Positions 18,378 through 27,367 of a stretch of 64,000 nucleotides of DNA are shown here, piece by piece (positions within the stretch are counted from its first letter, which is position 1; the number at the start of each line of letters is the position of its first letter). A program made the position numbers and the translations under genes. Source of the DNA: Verrucomicrobiaceae bacterium E54 (lineage in GTDB: Bacteria > Verrucomicrobiota > Verrucomicrobiia > Verrucomicrobiales > Akkermansiaceae); NCBI GenBank assembly GCA_022548915.1, contig JAKZES010000015.1, positions 1 to 64,000 of the forward strand, given 5' to 3'. Below the pieces are notes generated by a model. It worked only from the letters and a program-made list of their open reading frames with translations. It was not told where the DNA came from and ran no database searches.

Positions 18378-19829
18378 ATGAGAACCTGGCTTCACGGAGC
18401 GATCACGGCGGTCACCCTCCACACCGGCGCGGTGGCCGCCAGTCCACCAGAAGTGCTCTTCATTGCCATCGACGACCTCAACGACTGGGTCGGCTGCCTC
18501 GGTGGCCACCCGCAGGCGCTCACGCCGAACATCGACCGCCTCGCCGGCGAGGGCGTGCTTTTCACCAACGCCCACTGCCAGGCGCCGATCTGCGGGCCGT
18601 CGCGGGCCTCGATCATGACCGGCCTCGCCCCCACAACGAGCGGCATCTACCTGCAAATCGACGATCGCGACATCCGCAACGCCAACCCGGCAACCCGCCG
18701 GGCCGTGTTCCTCCCCGACTACTTCGAGAACCACGGCTACACGACCCGCGGCGCCGGCAAGATCTACCACAAGGGCGACGCGGCACGCACCTTCGACGAA
18801 TTCGGACACGGCACCAACATGGGCCCAAAGCCGAAGAAGCGCTTCAAGTGGGACCCGAAGGCGATGGGGCTCGAGAGAAACACCCAGACCGACTGGGCCG
18901 CCTACCCCGAGCGCGACGCCCAGATGCCGGATTTCAAGACGGCGGCCTACGCCATGGCCCAGCTCCGATCGGATCGCAACCAACCGCTGTTTCTCGCCGC
19001 CGGCTTCGTGCGCCCGCACGTGCCCTGGTATGTGCCGGCGAAATGGTTCGCGAAGCATCCAGTCGCCGACATCGAAACTCCTCCCTATCGTGCCGATGAC
19101 ATGGACGACGTCCCGGCCATGGCGAGGAAAGTGGCCGAGGTCCCGATGATGCCCACCACCGAATGGGCAATCGCCCACGGAGAATGGAAAGCCATGCTCC
19201 AAGCCTACCTCGCCTGCGTGACCTTCGTCGACGCCCAGGTCGGCAAGGTTCTGGACGCCCTTGAGGAAAGCGGACGGGCGGACCGCACGGTCGTCGTCCT
19301 GTGGTCGGACCACGGCTACCACCTCGGTGAGAAGAACCGCTTCGCCAAGCAGGCGATCTGGGAGCGCGACACGCATGTGCCGCTCATCATCCGGGCTCCC
19401 GGCATCGCGGGCAGGCGGCGCTGCGACGCTCCGGTCCAGCTCCTCGATCTCTACCCGACGCTGCTCGAGCTGTGCGGACTGCCACCGAATCCGCAAAACG
19501 ACGGCCACAGCCTCGTCCCGCTGCTGGAAGATCCGGAAGCCGACTGGCCCCACCTCGCCGTGACCTCCTACGGAGCCGGGAACGTCTCGATCCGCAACCG
19601 ATCCCACCGCTACATCGTCTACGAGGACGGCTCGGAGGAACTCTACGACCTGCGCAACGATCCGAACGAATGGACCAACCTCGCCGACCGGCCCGCCTCG
19701 GAGGCCCTCAAAAAGGCCTTGTCGCAGGCACGCCCGACGAAGCCAGCCCCGCTCGCGGACAAGTCCCGCTACGACATCAACCCCTACTGGCGCCAGAAGA
19801 CAGCCGCTCGGAAGAAGGGCGAACGTTGA
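18378..19829 (+). CDS. Secreted sulfatase, iduronate-2-sulfatase-like
   Basis: A 483-residue S1-family sulfatase. Signs: signal peptide MRTWLHGAITAVTLHTGAVA, metal-binding Asp pair in FIAIDDLNDWVGCLGG, LTPNIDRLAGEG, and the formylglycine motif ICGPSRAS with Cys72 as the residue to be converted. The IDDLNDW pattern and the later HGYHLGEKNRFAKQAIWER segment are typical of iduronate-2-sulfatase/choline-sulfatase-like enzymes. It is followed by two secreted carbohydrate-active genes in the same direction, suggesting joint degradation of a sulfated polysaccharide. Substrate is inferred only at that level. Confidence 0.94.
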   Translation: MRTWLHGAITAVTLHTGAVAASPPEVLFIAIDDLNDWVGCLGGHPQALTPNIDRLAGEGVLFTNAHCQAPICGPSRASIMTGLAPTTSGIYLQIDDRDIRNANPATRRAVFLPDYFENHGYTTRGAGKIYHKGDAARTFDEFGHGTNMGPKPKKRFKWDPKAMGLERNTQTDWAAYPERDAQMPDFKTAAYAMAQLRSDRNQPLFLAAGFVRPHVPWYVPAKWFAKHPVADIETPPYRADDMDDVPAMARKVAEVPMMPTTEWAIAHGEWKAMLQAYLACVTFVDAQVGKVLDALEESGRADRTVVVLWSDHGYHLGEKNRFAKQAIWERDTHVPLIIRAPGIAGRRRCDAPVQLLDLYPTLLELCGLPPNPQNDGHSLVPLLEDPEADWPHLAVTSYGAGNVSIRNRSHRYIVYEDGSEELYDLRNDPNEWTNLADRPASEALKKALSQARPTKPAPLADKSRYDINPYWRQKTAARKKGER

Positions 19830-19874
19830 GTTCCGAAGGATCCGGCGGCCCGGTGGCGTAGCCATGCCAGCACC

Positions 19875-21482
19875 ATGACTGCCCGGACCATCCCCTTGCT
19901 CCTTTTTGCCTGCGCCTCATCTGCCCTCGCCGGGCCATCGACTCCACCCGCGACGCCCGACGATGCCATCGCCCGGGCCCGCGCCTCGGCAGAGATCGCC
20001 GGGCGCTCGCTGAGCAAGGTCCAGTGCTGGCTCCACGAGAAGGCGCTGCCGAAGATCGACCCGAAGACCGGGCTCTACATCTCCCACACCTCCGGCAGCG
20101 GCCGCTACCGGTCGTCGCTGTGGAACTACGACGACGCGGCCGCCGACACCTACCCCTTCCTCTTCTGGGCGGCGTGGTACACCGACCGCGAAAAGATCGA
20201 CGGACCCATCCTCGGCGTCCTCGAGGCCGAGCAGCGGATCTGCAACCACCTCGACCGCATCCCGACCGCGGTGAACCCCGCGACGCTTGAAAAGCAAATC
20301 CGCAGCAAGGACGACCTGATCTTCGCCGCCTCGGAATACGTGAAGGACGGTCTGATCGCGATCGTCGAGGTCGCCGGCCGGGACAACCCGTGGTTCGAGC
20401 GGATGCGGGCCATCGAAGACGACATCTGGAAGCACGCCGACGTCGACACCGATTACGGTAAGATCCCCACCGGGAACCTCGAGGCCAACGGCGAGCAGAT
20501 CCAGGCACTCGTCCGGCTCTTCACCGCGACCGGTGAGGTGAAATACCTCGACTGGGCCGAGCGCCTTGCCGACCACTACCTGCTCGGTGGCGACTTCCTG
20601 CCCACCCGTCTGCGCGACCACGGCTGCGAGATCATCGGCGGGCTCGGGCTGCTGTTCGCGGTCGAAACGGTCCACCGCCCGGAAAAGGCGGCCGCCTACC
20701 GGCCCCACCTCCGCCGCATGTTCGACGAGATCCTCGAGCGCGGCACCAACGAGGACGGCATGATGTTCAACGCCCTCGACCAGAAGAAGGGGCCGTTGAG
20801 CGACGGCTGGGGCTACAACTACGTCGCCTACCTGTGCTTCGACATGGCCACCGGCGAGACAATCTATCAGCCGGCCGTCGAGCGGACCCTCGCAAACCTT
20901 TCCAAGCCCCTTTATCAGGACTACCGCTGGGAGGGGAACTCCATCGACGGCTTCGCCGACTCGATCGAAGGCGGTCTCTACCTGATAAACCGCCTGCCGG
21001 TTCCCGAGGCGATCGCCTGGGCCGACGACCAGAGCGCGAAGCATCTCGTGAAGGTCGCGGACGAGGATCACCTCTGGGGCACCATGAAGCTCGAGTCGAA
21101 CGGCGTCCGCACCGTCCTGCAGCATGCCATGATGCACACCCGCGGCACCACCGCCCACCCGTGGCAGCAGGGACTGCAACTCGGCGCGAGCCAGCAGGAG
21201 GATGGCCTGACCGTGGTGGTGAAGTCCGACAAGGCATGGACCGGACGGCTGGTCTTCGACAAGCCCCGCCACCGCCTCGGGATGGGCTTTTCAAAGGACT
21301 GGCCGCGCATGAACACCATGCCCGAGTGGTTCACGGTCGAACCGGATGCCCGCTACGTCGTCGAGGACCCCGCCACCGGACAACAGGCGACCCACCCCGG
21401 CACCAGCCTCATCGAAGGCCTCGAGCTGACGCTCGAGCCCGGGGTTGAAAGGCAACTCGTGATCCGCAAGAGCGCCCTCTGA
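19875..21482 (+). CDS. Secreted alpha/alpha-barrel protein, probable six-hairpin glycosidase
   Basis: A 535-residue exported protein: signal peptide MTARTIPLLLFACASSALAG, then a long helical domain with repeated aromatic-rich hairpins (for example SLWNYDDAAADTYPFLFWAA, DYGKIPTGNLEANGEQIQAL, SDGWGYNYVAYLCFDMATGE, and IDGFADSIEGGLYLINRLP), ending in a small beta domain (about 420-535). This pattern suggests a six-hairpin glycosidase or uronyl-hydrolase-like fold; I cannot name a GH family. It lies between a sulfatase and a GH2 enzyme, so a role in the same polysaccharide breakdown is likely. Confidence 0.75.
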   Translation: MTARTIPLLLFACASSALAGPSTPPATPDDAIARARASAEIAGRSLSKVQCWLHEKALPKIDPKTGLYISHTSGSGRYRSSLWNYDDAAADTYPFLFWAAWYTDREKIDGPILGVLEAEQRICNHLDRIPTAVNPATLEKQIRSKDDLIFAASEYVKDGLIAIVEVAGRDNPWFERMRAIEDDIWKHADVDTDYGKIPTGNLEANGEQIQALVRLFTATGEVKYLDWAERLADHYLLGGDFLPTRLRDHGCEIIGGLGLLFAVETVHRPEKAAAYRPHLRRMFDEILERGTNEDGMMFNALDQKKGPLSDGWGYNYVAYLCFDMATGETIYQPAVERTLANLSKPLYQDYRWEGNSIDGFADSIEGGLYLINRLPVPEAIAWADDQSAKHLVKVADEDHLWGTMKLESNGVRTVLQHAMMHTRGTTAHPWQQGLQLGASQQEDGLTVVVKSDKAWTGRLVFDKPRHRLGMGFSKDWPRMNTMPEWFTVEPDARYVVEDPATGQQATHPGTSLIEGLELTLEPGVERQLVIRKSAL

Positions 21483-21615
21483 GATCCGGTGCTCTGCCCA
21501 GCCCGCGGCGGCGGGGATTTTCTTCGATTTTGCGAATGCCCGCGTCTCCTGCTCATGTAATAGGGGCGGCGTCCGGCGGATCCGTCCCGGCGGCGCTCCT
21601 GTCAGTTCCAAGCTC

Positions 21616-24210
21616 ATGATGTCCCCGCTCCACTCCCTCTTCGCCGCCCTGCTCGTCTTCGCAAGCATCGCCGCCGCCGACACCACCCGCAGTCGCGAAT
21701 GCTTCGATCCCGGCTGGTCCTTCTTCAAGGGCGACCTGGAAGGCGCCGAGCAAGCGGACTTCGATGCTTCGGACTGGCGCCAGCTCGACCTGCCCCACGA
21801 CTGGAGCGTCGAGGGCCCCTTTGATCCCGACGCCCCAGCCGGTGCCCCGGGCGGCTACCTCCCCGCCGGCATCGGCTGGTACCGCAAGGCCTTCAAGGTG
21901 CCTGCCGATCTCGAAGGGCGGCGACTGTTCATCGAGTTCGACGGCATCTACATGAACGGCGAGGTCTGGATCAACGGCCAGCGTCTCGGCAAACGTCCCT
22001 ACGGCTACATCGGCGTCCAGTATGAGCTGACCCCGCACATCGACTTCGGCGGCCGCAACGTGATCGCCGTGAGAGTCGACGACTCTCTCCAGCCCTCCGC
22101 CCGCTGGTATGGCGGCGCGGGCATCTACCGCCACGTCTGGCTGACCCATACCGATCCGATCCGGGTCGACCACTGGGGCACCTACGTCCGCACCCCGGAG
22201 GTCACCGACGAGGTCGCCACGGTCGCGATCGATACCACCATCGACAAGGGCCCGCCCGGCGACCGCCGGATGGGTCTCACTCAGGAAATCCTCTCGGCCG
22301 ATGGCGAAGTGGTCGCGACCGACACCCAGCAGCTGCTGGTGAAAGGTGCCAAGCGGACGACTACCACTCAGACGCTGTCACTGCCCCGGCCCCGACTCTG
22401 GTCACCCGACGCACCCAACCTCTACACGGTTCGCACGACCTTGAAGACCGGGAACAAGGTGCACGACATCCACCACAGCCCGCTCGGTGTCCGCACGCTG
22501 CGCTTCGACCGCGAAAAGGGCCTCTTCGTGAACGGCGAGCCCGTCATCATGCGCGGCATGTGCAACCACCAGGACCTCGGCCCGCTCGGCACCGCACTGT
22601 GGGACGAGGCCCTCCGTCGCCGCATGGAGATGCTCAAGGACATGGGGGTCAACGCCCTGCGCACCGCCCACTACCCGCACTCGCCGGAGTTCATGCGGAT
22701 GGCCGACGAGATGGGCTTCCTCGTCATCGACGAAACCTTCGACGAGTGGCGGCGCGGCTGGAACTTCGAGGACGGCCAACTCGTCTCCAGCCCGAACGAC
22801 CGCGGCAAGGCGCGCAACGGCTACAACCGCTACTTCACCGAGTGGTGGGAATGCGACCTCGTCGATCACCTCAGGCGCGACCGCAACCACCCCTGCGTGA
22901 TCATGTGGAGCATCGCCAACGAGGTGCCCGAGGCCCAGAAATACGGAGAACTCGAAACGGTGCAGAAAGTCGTCACCCTCGCCAGGAAGACCGATCCCAC
23001 CCGTCCCATCACCGCCGGCATCAACCACATCCACACCGCCAACGAGACCGGCTTCCTTGATCACCTCGACATCGTCGGCTACAACGGCGGTGGCGGCTCC
23101 TGCTTCCTCTACGAGAAGGACCACGAGCGCTTCCCCGACCGCATTATCTACGCCTCCGAGGTGCCGCACTCGCTTCAGACCCGCGGCGAGTACCGCACCC
23201 ACACCAACTACCGGGAGAAGGAACACCAGACGCCCAACCTGACCGAAACCGAGGTCTTTCCCGAGACCGACGCCTGGTATGAGTCGTCCTACGACAACGC
23301 CGGCGTGCGCATCAATGCCCGCGACTCGTGGCACCTGACGAAGACCCTGCCCTACGTCCTCGGCGAGTTCCGTTGGACCGGCTTCGACTACATCGGCGAG
23401 TCGGGCGGCTGGCCGCGGGTGCTCGGCAATTTCGGCATCATCGACCTCTGCAACTTTCCCAAGGACACCTATTACTTCTACCAGAGCCAGTGGACCGACC
23501 AGCCGATGATCCACATCCTCCCCCACTGGAACTGGCCGGGCAAGGAAGGCACCGTGATTCCGGTGCATGCCTACACCACGGGCGACGAGGCCGAGCTTTT
23601 CCTGAATGGCGAGTCGCAGGGCATCCGGAAGTTCGGCGAGGAAAACCCCTACCACCTCGAGTGGATGGTCCCCTACGCTCCCGGCGAACTGAGGGCCGTC
23701 GCCCGCAAGAATGGCGACGAGATCGCCACGACCACCATCCGCACCGCCGGACCTCCGGCGCAGTTTGCCTTAGAAACCGACCAAACCGAACTCGACCCCC
23801 GCAAGCGCGAGCTCGCCTACCTCACGCTGCGCGTCGAGGACGCCGAGGGGAACTTCGATCCCAAGGGCGAGCGCTGGGTTGCGATCCGCATCCAGGGTCC
23901 CGCCCGCATCCTCGGCGTCCACAACGGTGATCCGCTCAGCCACCACCCGTTCCAGTCGCGCACGGTGAAGACTTTCAACGGCCTCGCCCGTGTGATCCTC
24001 ACGGCAACGACCGGCGAGGACGTGATCAAAAAGAACGAGGAACGCGAACCGGGCGAGATCATCGTCACCGCCAACGTCCGCGGCTTCGAGCCCCGCGAGC
24101 TGCGGCTGAAGCGCACGCATGAAGGCACGTCCGAATCCGTCTTCGAGCCCGACAATGCCGGCCCCGGCGCCACCGACGTCTACGACGAGGGCGTTCCGCC
24201 GGTGGATTGA
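21616..24210 (+). CDS. Secreted glycoside hydrolase family 2 (beta-galactosidase-like)
   Basis: An 864-residue exported enzyme. Domains in order: signal peptide (to about residue 20), sugar-binding jelly roll with LPHDWSVEGPFD and GIGWYRKAF, an immunoglobulin-like domain, and the GH2 TIM barrel with RGMCNHQDLG, NALRTAHYPHSPEF and the acid/base IMWSIANE (Glu about 436) and nucleophile GEFRWTGFDY (Glu about 584). A DUF4982-like domain (ELFLNGES, near 660) and another beta domain complete it. It would remove beta-linked galactose, glucuronate or similar residues from oligosaccharides released by its neighbours. Confidence 0.94.
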   Translation: MMSPLHSLFAALLVFASIAAADTTRSRECFDPGWSFFKGDLEGAEQADFDASDWRQLDLPHDWSVEGPFDPDAPAGAPGGYLPAGIGWYRKAFKVPADLEGRRLFIEFDGIYMNGEVWINGQRLGKRPYGYIGVQYELTPHIDFGGRNVIAVRVDDSLQPSARWYGGAGIYRHVWLTHTDPIRVDHWGTYVRTPEVTDEVATVAIDTTIDKGPPGDRRMGLTQEILSADGEVVATDTQQLLVKGAKRTTTTQTLSLPRPRLWSPDAPNLYTVRTTLKTGNKVHDIHHSPLGVRTLRFDREKGLFVNGEPVIMRGMCNHQDLGPLGTALWDEALRRRMEMLKDMGVNALRTAHYPHSPEFMRMADEMGFLVIDETFDEWRRGWNFEDGQLVSSPNDRGKARNGYNRYFTEWWECDLVDHLRRDRNHPCVIMWSIANEVPEAQKYGELETVQKVVTLARKTDPTRPITAGINHIHTANETGFLDHLDIVGYNGGGGSCFLYEKDHERFPDRIIYASEVPHSLQTRGEYRTHTNYREKEHQTPNLTETEVFPETDAWYESSYDNAGVRINARDSWHLTKTLPYVLGEFRWTGFDYIGESGGWPRVLGNFGIIDLCNFPKDTYYFYQSQWTDQPMIHILPHWNWPGKEGTVIPVHAYTTGDEAELFLNGESQGIRKFGEENPYHLEWMVPYAPGELRAVARKNGDEIATTTIRTAGPPAQFALETDQTELDPRKRELAYLTLRVEDAEGNFDPKGERWVAIRIQGPARILGVHNGDPLSHHPFQSRTVKTFNGLARVILTATTGEDVIKKNEEREPGEIIVTANVRGFEPRELRLKRTHEGTSESVFEPDNAGPGATDVYDEGVPPVD

Positions 24211-24382
24211 GGGGAGGGCAGACACTCCTGTCTGACTCGGAAGCCAAGGAGACGCGTGAGCCCCCTCGCGCATGAACCGGCCGGGCAGAGAACTCCGGCA
24301 GCCGAGCCCCGCACCGTCCTCAGGCCGGACCGCACGCATGCAGCGCCTTGAGTTCCGGCGAGTGCCATGGTTGAATCGCTTC

Positions 24383-24622
24383 ATGCTTCCACTCTCTCGG
24401 CATCTCTTCTGGGACACCGACCCGGCCGCGATCGATCTGGAGCGGCACGCCGCCTGGCTGGTCAAGCGGGTGCTCGAACACGGCCGCTGGAGGGACTGGA
24501 AGATCCTTGTCGAGACCTACGGTCGCCCTCGCCTCGCGGAGATTGCTTCGGGCCTTCGATCGCTTGACCCCAGGGCTGCCGCCTTTGCGAGTGCCTATCT
24601 TTCGTCCTCGGATCCCTGCTGA
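24383..24622 (+). CDS. DUF6922-like small protein, partner of the nucleotidyltransferase
   Basis: A 79-residue protein. LPLSRHLFWDTDPAAIDLER, then WLVKRVLEHGRWRDWKILVE and YGRPRLAEI match the short domain (HLFWD...RVLExGxxxDW...YG) that commonly precedes AbiEii-like nucleotidyltransferase genes. I chose ATG 24383 so that the domain starts at the N-terminus; ATGs at 24338 and 24272 are also in frame. It ends two bases before the next ATG. By analogy with such pairs it is probably the antitoxin or accessory half of an abortive-infection/toxin module. Confidence 0.7.
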   Translation: MLPLSRHLFWDTDPAAIDLERHAAWLVKRVLEHGRWRDWKILVETYGRPRLAEIASGLRSLDPRAAAFASAYLSSSDPC

Positions 24623-24623
24623 C

Positions 24624-25235
24624 ATGCTCCGTTTCGAATCGGTTCCGGAGGCGGTCGGGGACTTGCTGGAAACGCTCGCGCCGGAGCCGTTCCTGAAGAC
24701 CTTCGCCTTGGGTGGAGGCACTTCTCTCGCCCTCCGGTTCGGCCACCGGATCTCCGTCGATCTCGATTTCTTCACGACGGAGGAGTTCGCCCCGGAAGCC
24801 CTTCTTCTCGATGCCGCGTTCCCGCACGAGCCGATGGTGCTTGGCCGGTCGTCGGGATCGCTCACGCTTGAGTGTGGCGGGGTCAAGATCGAGTTCCTGC
24901 AGCATCGATACCCACTTCTTGAACCGGTGGAACAGGTTGGCGCAGTCCGCTTGCTGTCACTCGCCGACGTCACCGCAATGAAGCTCAACGCCATCGCGAA
25001 CCGGGGATCGAAGAAGGACTTCTTTGATTTGGTCCGGATACTCGAGGAAAGGGGCCTCGAGGAGGCGCTGGACCTCTTCGAGCGCAAGTATTCGAATACC
25101 GATCGCTTCGTGGCGGCTCGAAGCCTGGCGTGGTTCGAGGACGCCGAGGGCGAACCCGATCCAGTGGCACCGGCAGGGCCGACATGGACCGAGGTGAAGC
25201 AATGCGTCACGGCGGCTCTGGCCGATTTGTCCTGA
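24624..25235 (+). CDS. Nucleotidyltransferase, AbiEii/AbiGii toxin-like
   Basis: A 203-residue member of the nucleotidyltransferase superfamily. The catalytic motif is FALGGGTSLALRFGHRISVD followed by LDFFT, giving the Gly-Gly-Thr-S and D-x-D signature (about residues 30-52). The third acidic region is near VKIEFLQ, and the C-terminal helical part includes LADVTAMKLNAIANRGSKKD, a hallmark of the AbiEii family. Such enzymes act as type IV-like toxins that modify tRNA or other targets. It is coupled to the small gene before it with one base between. Confidence 0.88.
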   Translation: MLRFESVPEAVGDLLETLAPEPFLKTFALGGGTSLALRFGHRISVDLDFFTTEEFAPEALLLDAAFPHEPMVLGRSSGSLTLECGGVKIEFLQHRYPLLEPVEQVGAVRLLSLADVTAMKLNAIANRGSKKDFFDLVRILEERGLEEALDLFERKYSNTDRFVAARSLAWFEDAEGEPDPVAPAGPTWTEVKQCVTAALADLS

Positions 25236-25290
25236 AACTTTTCCCGGCAGGATCTCTTAGAGCTTCCCTACCCCATCGGACCCGCCTCGC

Positions 25291-26373
25291 TCACTTGCCT
25301 TTCGGCACCGGCCCGATGCTTCCGCCCTCGATAAACTTCGCGCTGAAGTAGCTCAGTCGGGTGTCCGGTTTGCCGCGGGCGACGTGTGACGCCCATTTGG
25401 CCACCCGGCGCAGCAGCGGAGCATACTTCCAACGGATGTGGGAGACTGAAGGCTCACACCACTCAAAGCTGGGTGCGAGTTCGTCACAGACCAGTGAGAC
25501 ATCCCGGGGCGCGGCGATGCCCCGTTGGGCGAGGTGCTGCAAGGCGGCGGTGTAGAGTTTGGGTTCGATGATGAAGAGCGCGGTGGGGGGCGTGTGTTCG
25601 AACAGCCTGTCGAGGCAGCGGAGGAAGCCATCCTTGCTGTCCTCCCAATCCGGAAAATTGTAGGGCCCAGTGGGCAGGCCGAGGCGTTCCATTTCCTCGA
25701 GGAACTCCGCCTCGGCCAAGGCGGGGTGGGGTTTGCGGCGCTCTTCGCGCACCAGCAGCACGATCCGCCGGTGGCCGAGTTCGACCAAACGACGCAGGCC
25801 CTCGATCATGGCGGGCGACTTGCGGGGGCTGGCTCCGGCCATGTTGAGGCCTGAGGAGCGCCCGAAAATCGCAAAGGACGGAAAGGGTTGCTCGCTGAAC
25901 CACTGAAGCACCGCTGAGGACCCCGCGATGATCACCCACGCATCGGCTGGGTGATCCCCCACAAATCTGGCGACCCGTCTCGGGTCCATTTTCAAATCGT
26001 GCAGGTCTTTCTCGGCGAAGTGGACCGCGTGACCTTCCTCTTGGAGCGCGTGTAGCAGGCCTTCGCCGTGAATGCTCTGCCGATCGGCTTTCTCGTAGGC
26101 GAGGATGCTGATCCGAAGCTGTGGAGTGGCGGCACTTTCCGGCAACACAATGAGTCGCCGCCGGCCCTTGCCCTGTGGCACCAGCCATCCTTCCTGCTCG
26201 AGCAACTTGACCGCGGTCTTGAGGGTGTCGCGGCCGACCCCGAGCCGGGCCACCAGACGGTCCTCACCCGGCATCGTCCCCGTCCAGATGCCACGCAGGA
26301 TTTCCTGACGAAGGTGGGCCGCCACTTGCTCGGAGGCGGTGAGAATCTGCAGCTTCCGCATGGCAACAGACAT
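25291..26373 (-). CDS. Transcription regulator: GntR-type winged helix plus LacI-like sugar-binding domain
   Basis: A 360-residue regulator. The N-terminus (about 8-75) is a GntR-like winged helix: ASEQVAAHLRQEILRGIW, RLVARLGVGRDTLKTAVKLL and EQEGWLVPQGKGRRRL. The rest is a periplasmic-binding-like effector domain, seen in LRRLVELGHRRIVLLVREER and TALFIIEPKLYTAALQHLAQ, typical of LacI-family regulators. Such hybrids control sugar genes. It faces the alpha-L-fucosidase pseudogene across a 238-base divergent gap, which makes that gene its likely former target. Start chosen at 26373; an ATG four codons later is also possible. Confidence 0.87.
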   Translation of the reverse strand: MSVAMRKLQILTASEQVAAHLRQEILRGIWTGTMPGEDRLVARLGVGRDTLKTAVKLLEQEGWLVPQGKGRRRLIVLPESAATPQLRISILAYEKADRQSIHGEGLLHALQEEGHAVHFAEKDLHDLKMDPRRVARFVGDHPADAWVIIAGSSAVLQWFSEQPFPSFAIFGRSSGLNMAGASPRKSPAMIEGLRRLVELGHRRIVLLVREERRKPHPALAEAEFLEEMERLGLPTGPYNFPDWEDSKDGFLRCLDRLFEHTPPTALFIIEPKLYTAALQHLAQRGIAAPRDVSLVCDELAPSFEWCEPSVSHIRWKYAPLLRRVAKWASHVARGKPDTRLSYFSAKFIEGGSIGPVPKGK

Positions 26374-26611
26374 AGTGGATTTGAGGTGTGGTCGGCAATG
26401 AGCAATGCAATGAAAAATGCGCGTTCGCACCGATACGACAATCAGCGCCTGCAGCCACCACCGGCCCGACTGCAATGAGATCCAACCCAGGAATCCAGAG
26501 GAATCACGCATCCCGCTTGACCCGGCTTGCGCTTCCCCGGGGAGCCCGCCTGACATCTCCCCTTCCGCCAAGGCTTGTGATTGCCGGGCCTGGAGCTAAA
26601 ACAGACACGCC

Positions 26612-27367
26612 ATGCAGACATCACGATTGTTGAGCATCACCCTTTGCCTTGCGCTGGCGCTCACAGGCGCATCCCCGGGAGTCCCGCCCCAGCCGCTCGG
26701 CGATCTCCGCAACGATCCCGCCCGCGAGCAGGAATTCATGGACTGGGGAGTCGGCATGTTCATCCACTGGAGCCTCGATGCCGAACTCGGCAGCGTGATT
26801 TCCCACAGCCTGGTCGGGGCCTCCGACGACTACGTGGAGCGTTACTTCAAGGAGCTCCCGCAGTACTTCAAGCCCACGCACTACGATCCCGAGCAGTGGG
26901 TCAAGTTGGCGAAGCTCTGCGGCTTCAAATACCTGGTGCTGGGCACCAAGCACCACAGCGGCTTCTGCCTGTGGCCGACCAAGACCACCGGTTTTTCCAT
27001 CGTCAACACCCCCTAAAAAAAAGACCTGCTCAAGCCCTATGTGGAAGCCTGCCGCAAGCACGGCATGAAAGTCGGCTTCTACTTTTCACCCGAGGACTTC
27101 TGGTTCCTCCACCAACAGGGCCATGTGATCCGGCGCAAGGCCGATTACGCCGACATTTCGAACAACCCCGGCCTGCTGGCCCACAACCAAAAGCAGATCC
27201 AGGAGCTGTTCACCCATTACGGCCCCATCGATGTCGCCTTCCTCGACGCCTTCGACAACGCCGCCATCCGCGATCAGATCCACCAACTCCAGCCCCAGTG
27301 TCTGATCACCCGCGGCGAGATGGAGACCCCGGAGCAGGAGATCCCCGACGAGCCCCTGCCCGGGCCC
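26612..27367 (+). pseudogene. Alpha-L-fucosidase (GH29), disrupted by nonsense codon and IS insertion
   Basis: Signal peptide (MQTSRLLSITLCLALALTG) and the GH29 barrel opening FMDWGVGMFIHWSLDAE, GTKHHSGFCLWPTKTTGFS and the later DVAFLDAFD segment. Two lesions: codon 135 is TAA (27014-27016) where homologues have Tyr (NTP-stop-KKDLLKPYVEAC, same frame on both sides), and the reading frame runs into the end of an IS element at 27367, whose first bases give the stop. The remaining 3' part (from the usual PGPWE motif on) is not found on the other side of the element. The intact enzyme would release fucose from glycans. Confidence 0.85.
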
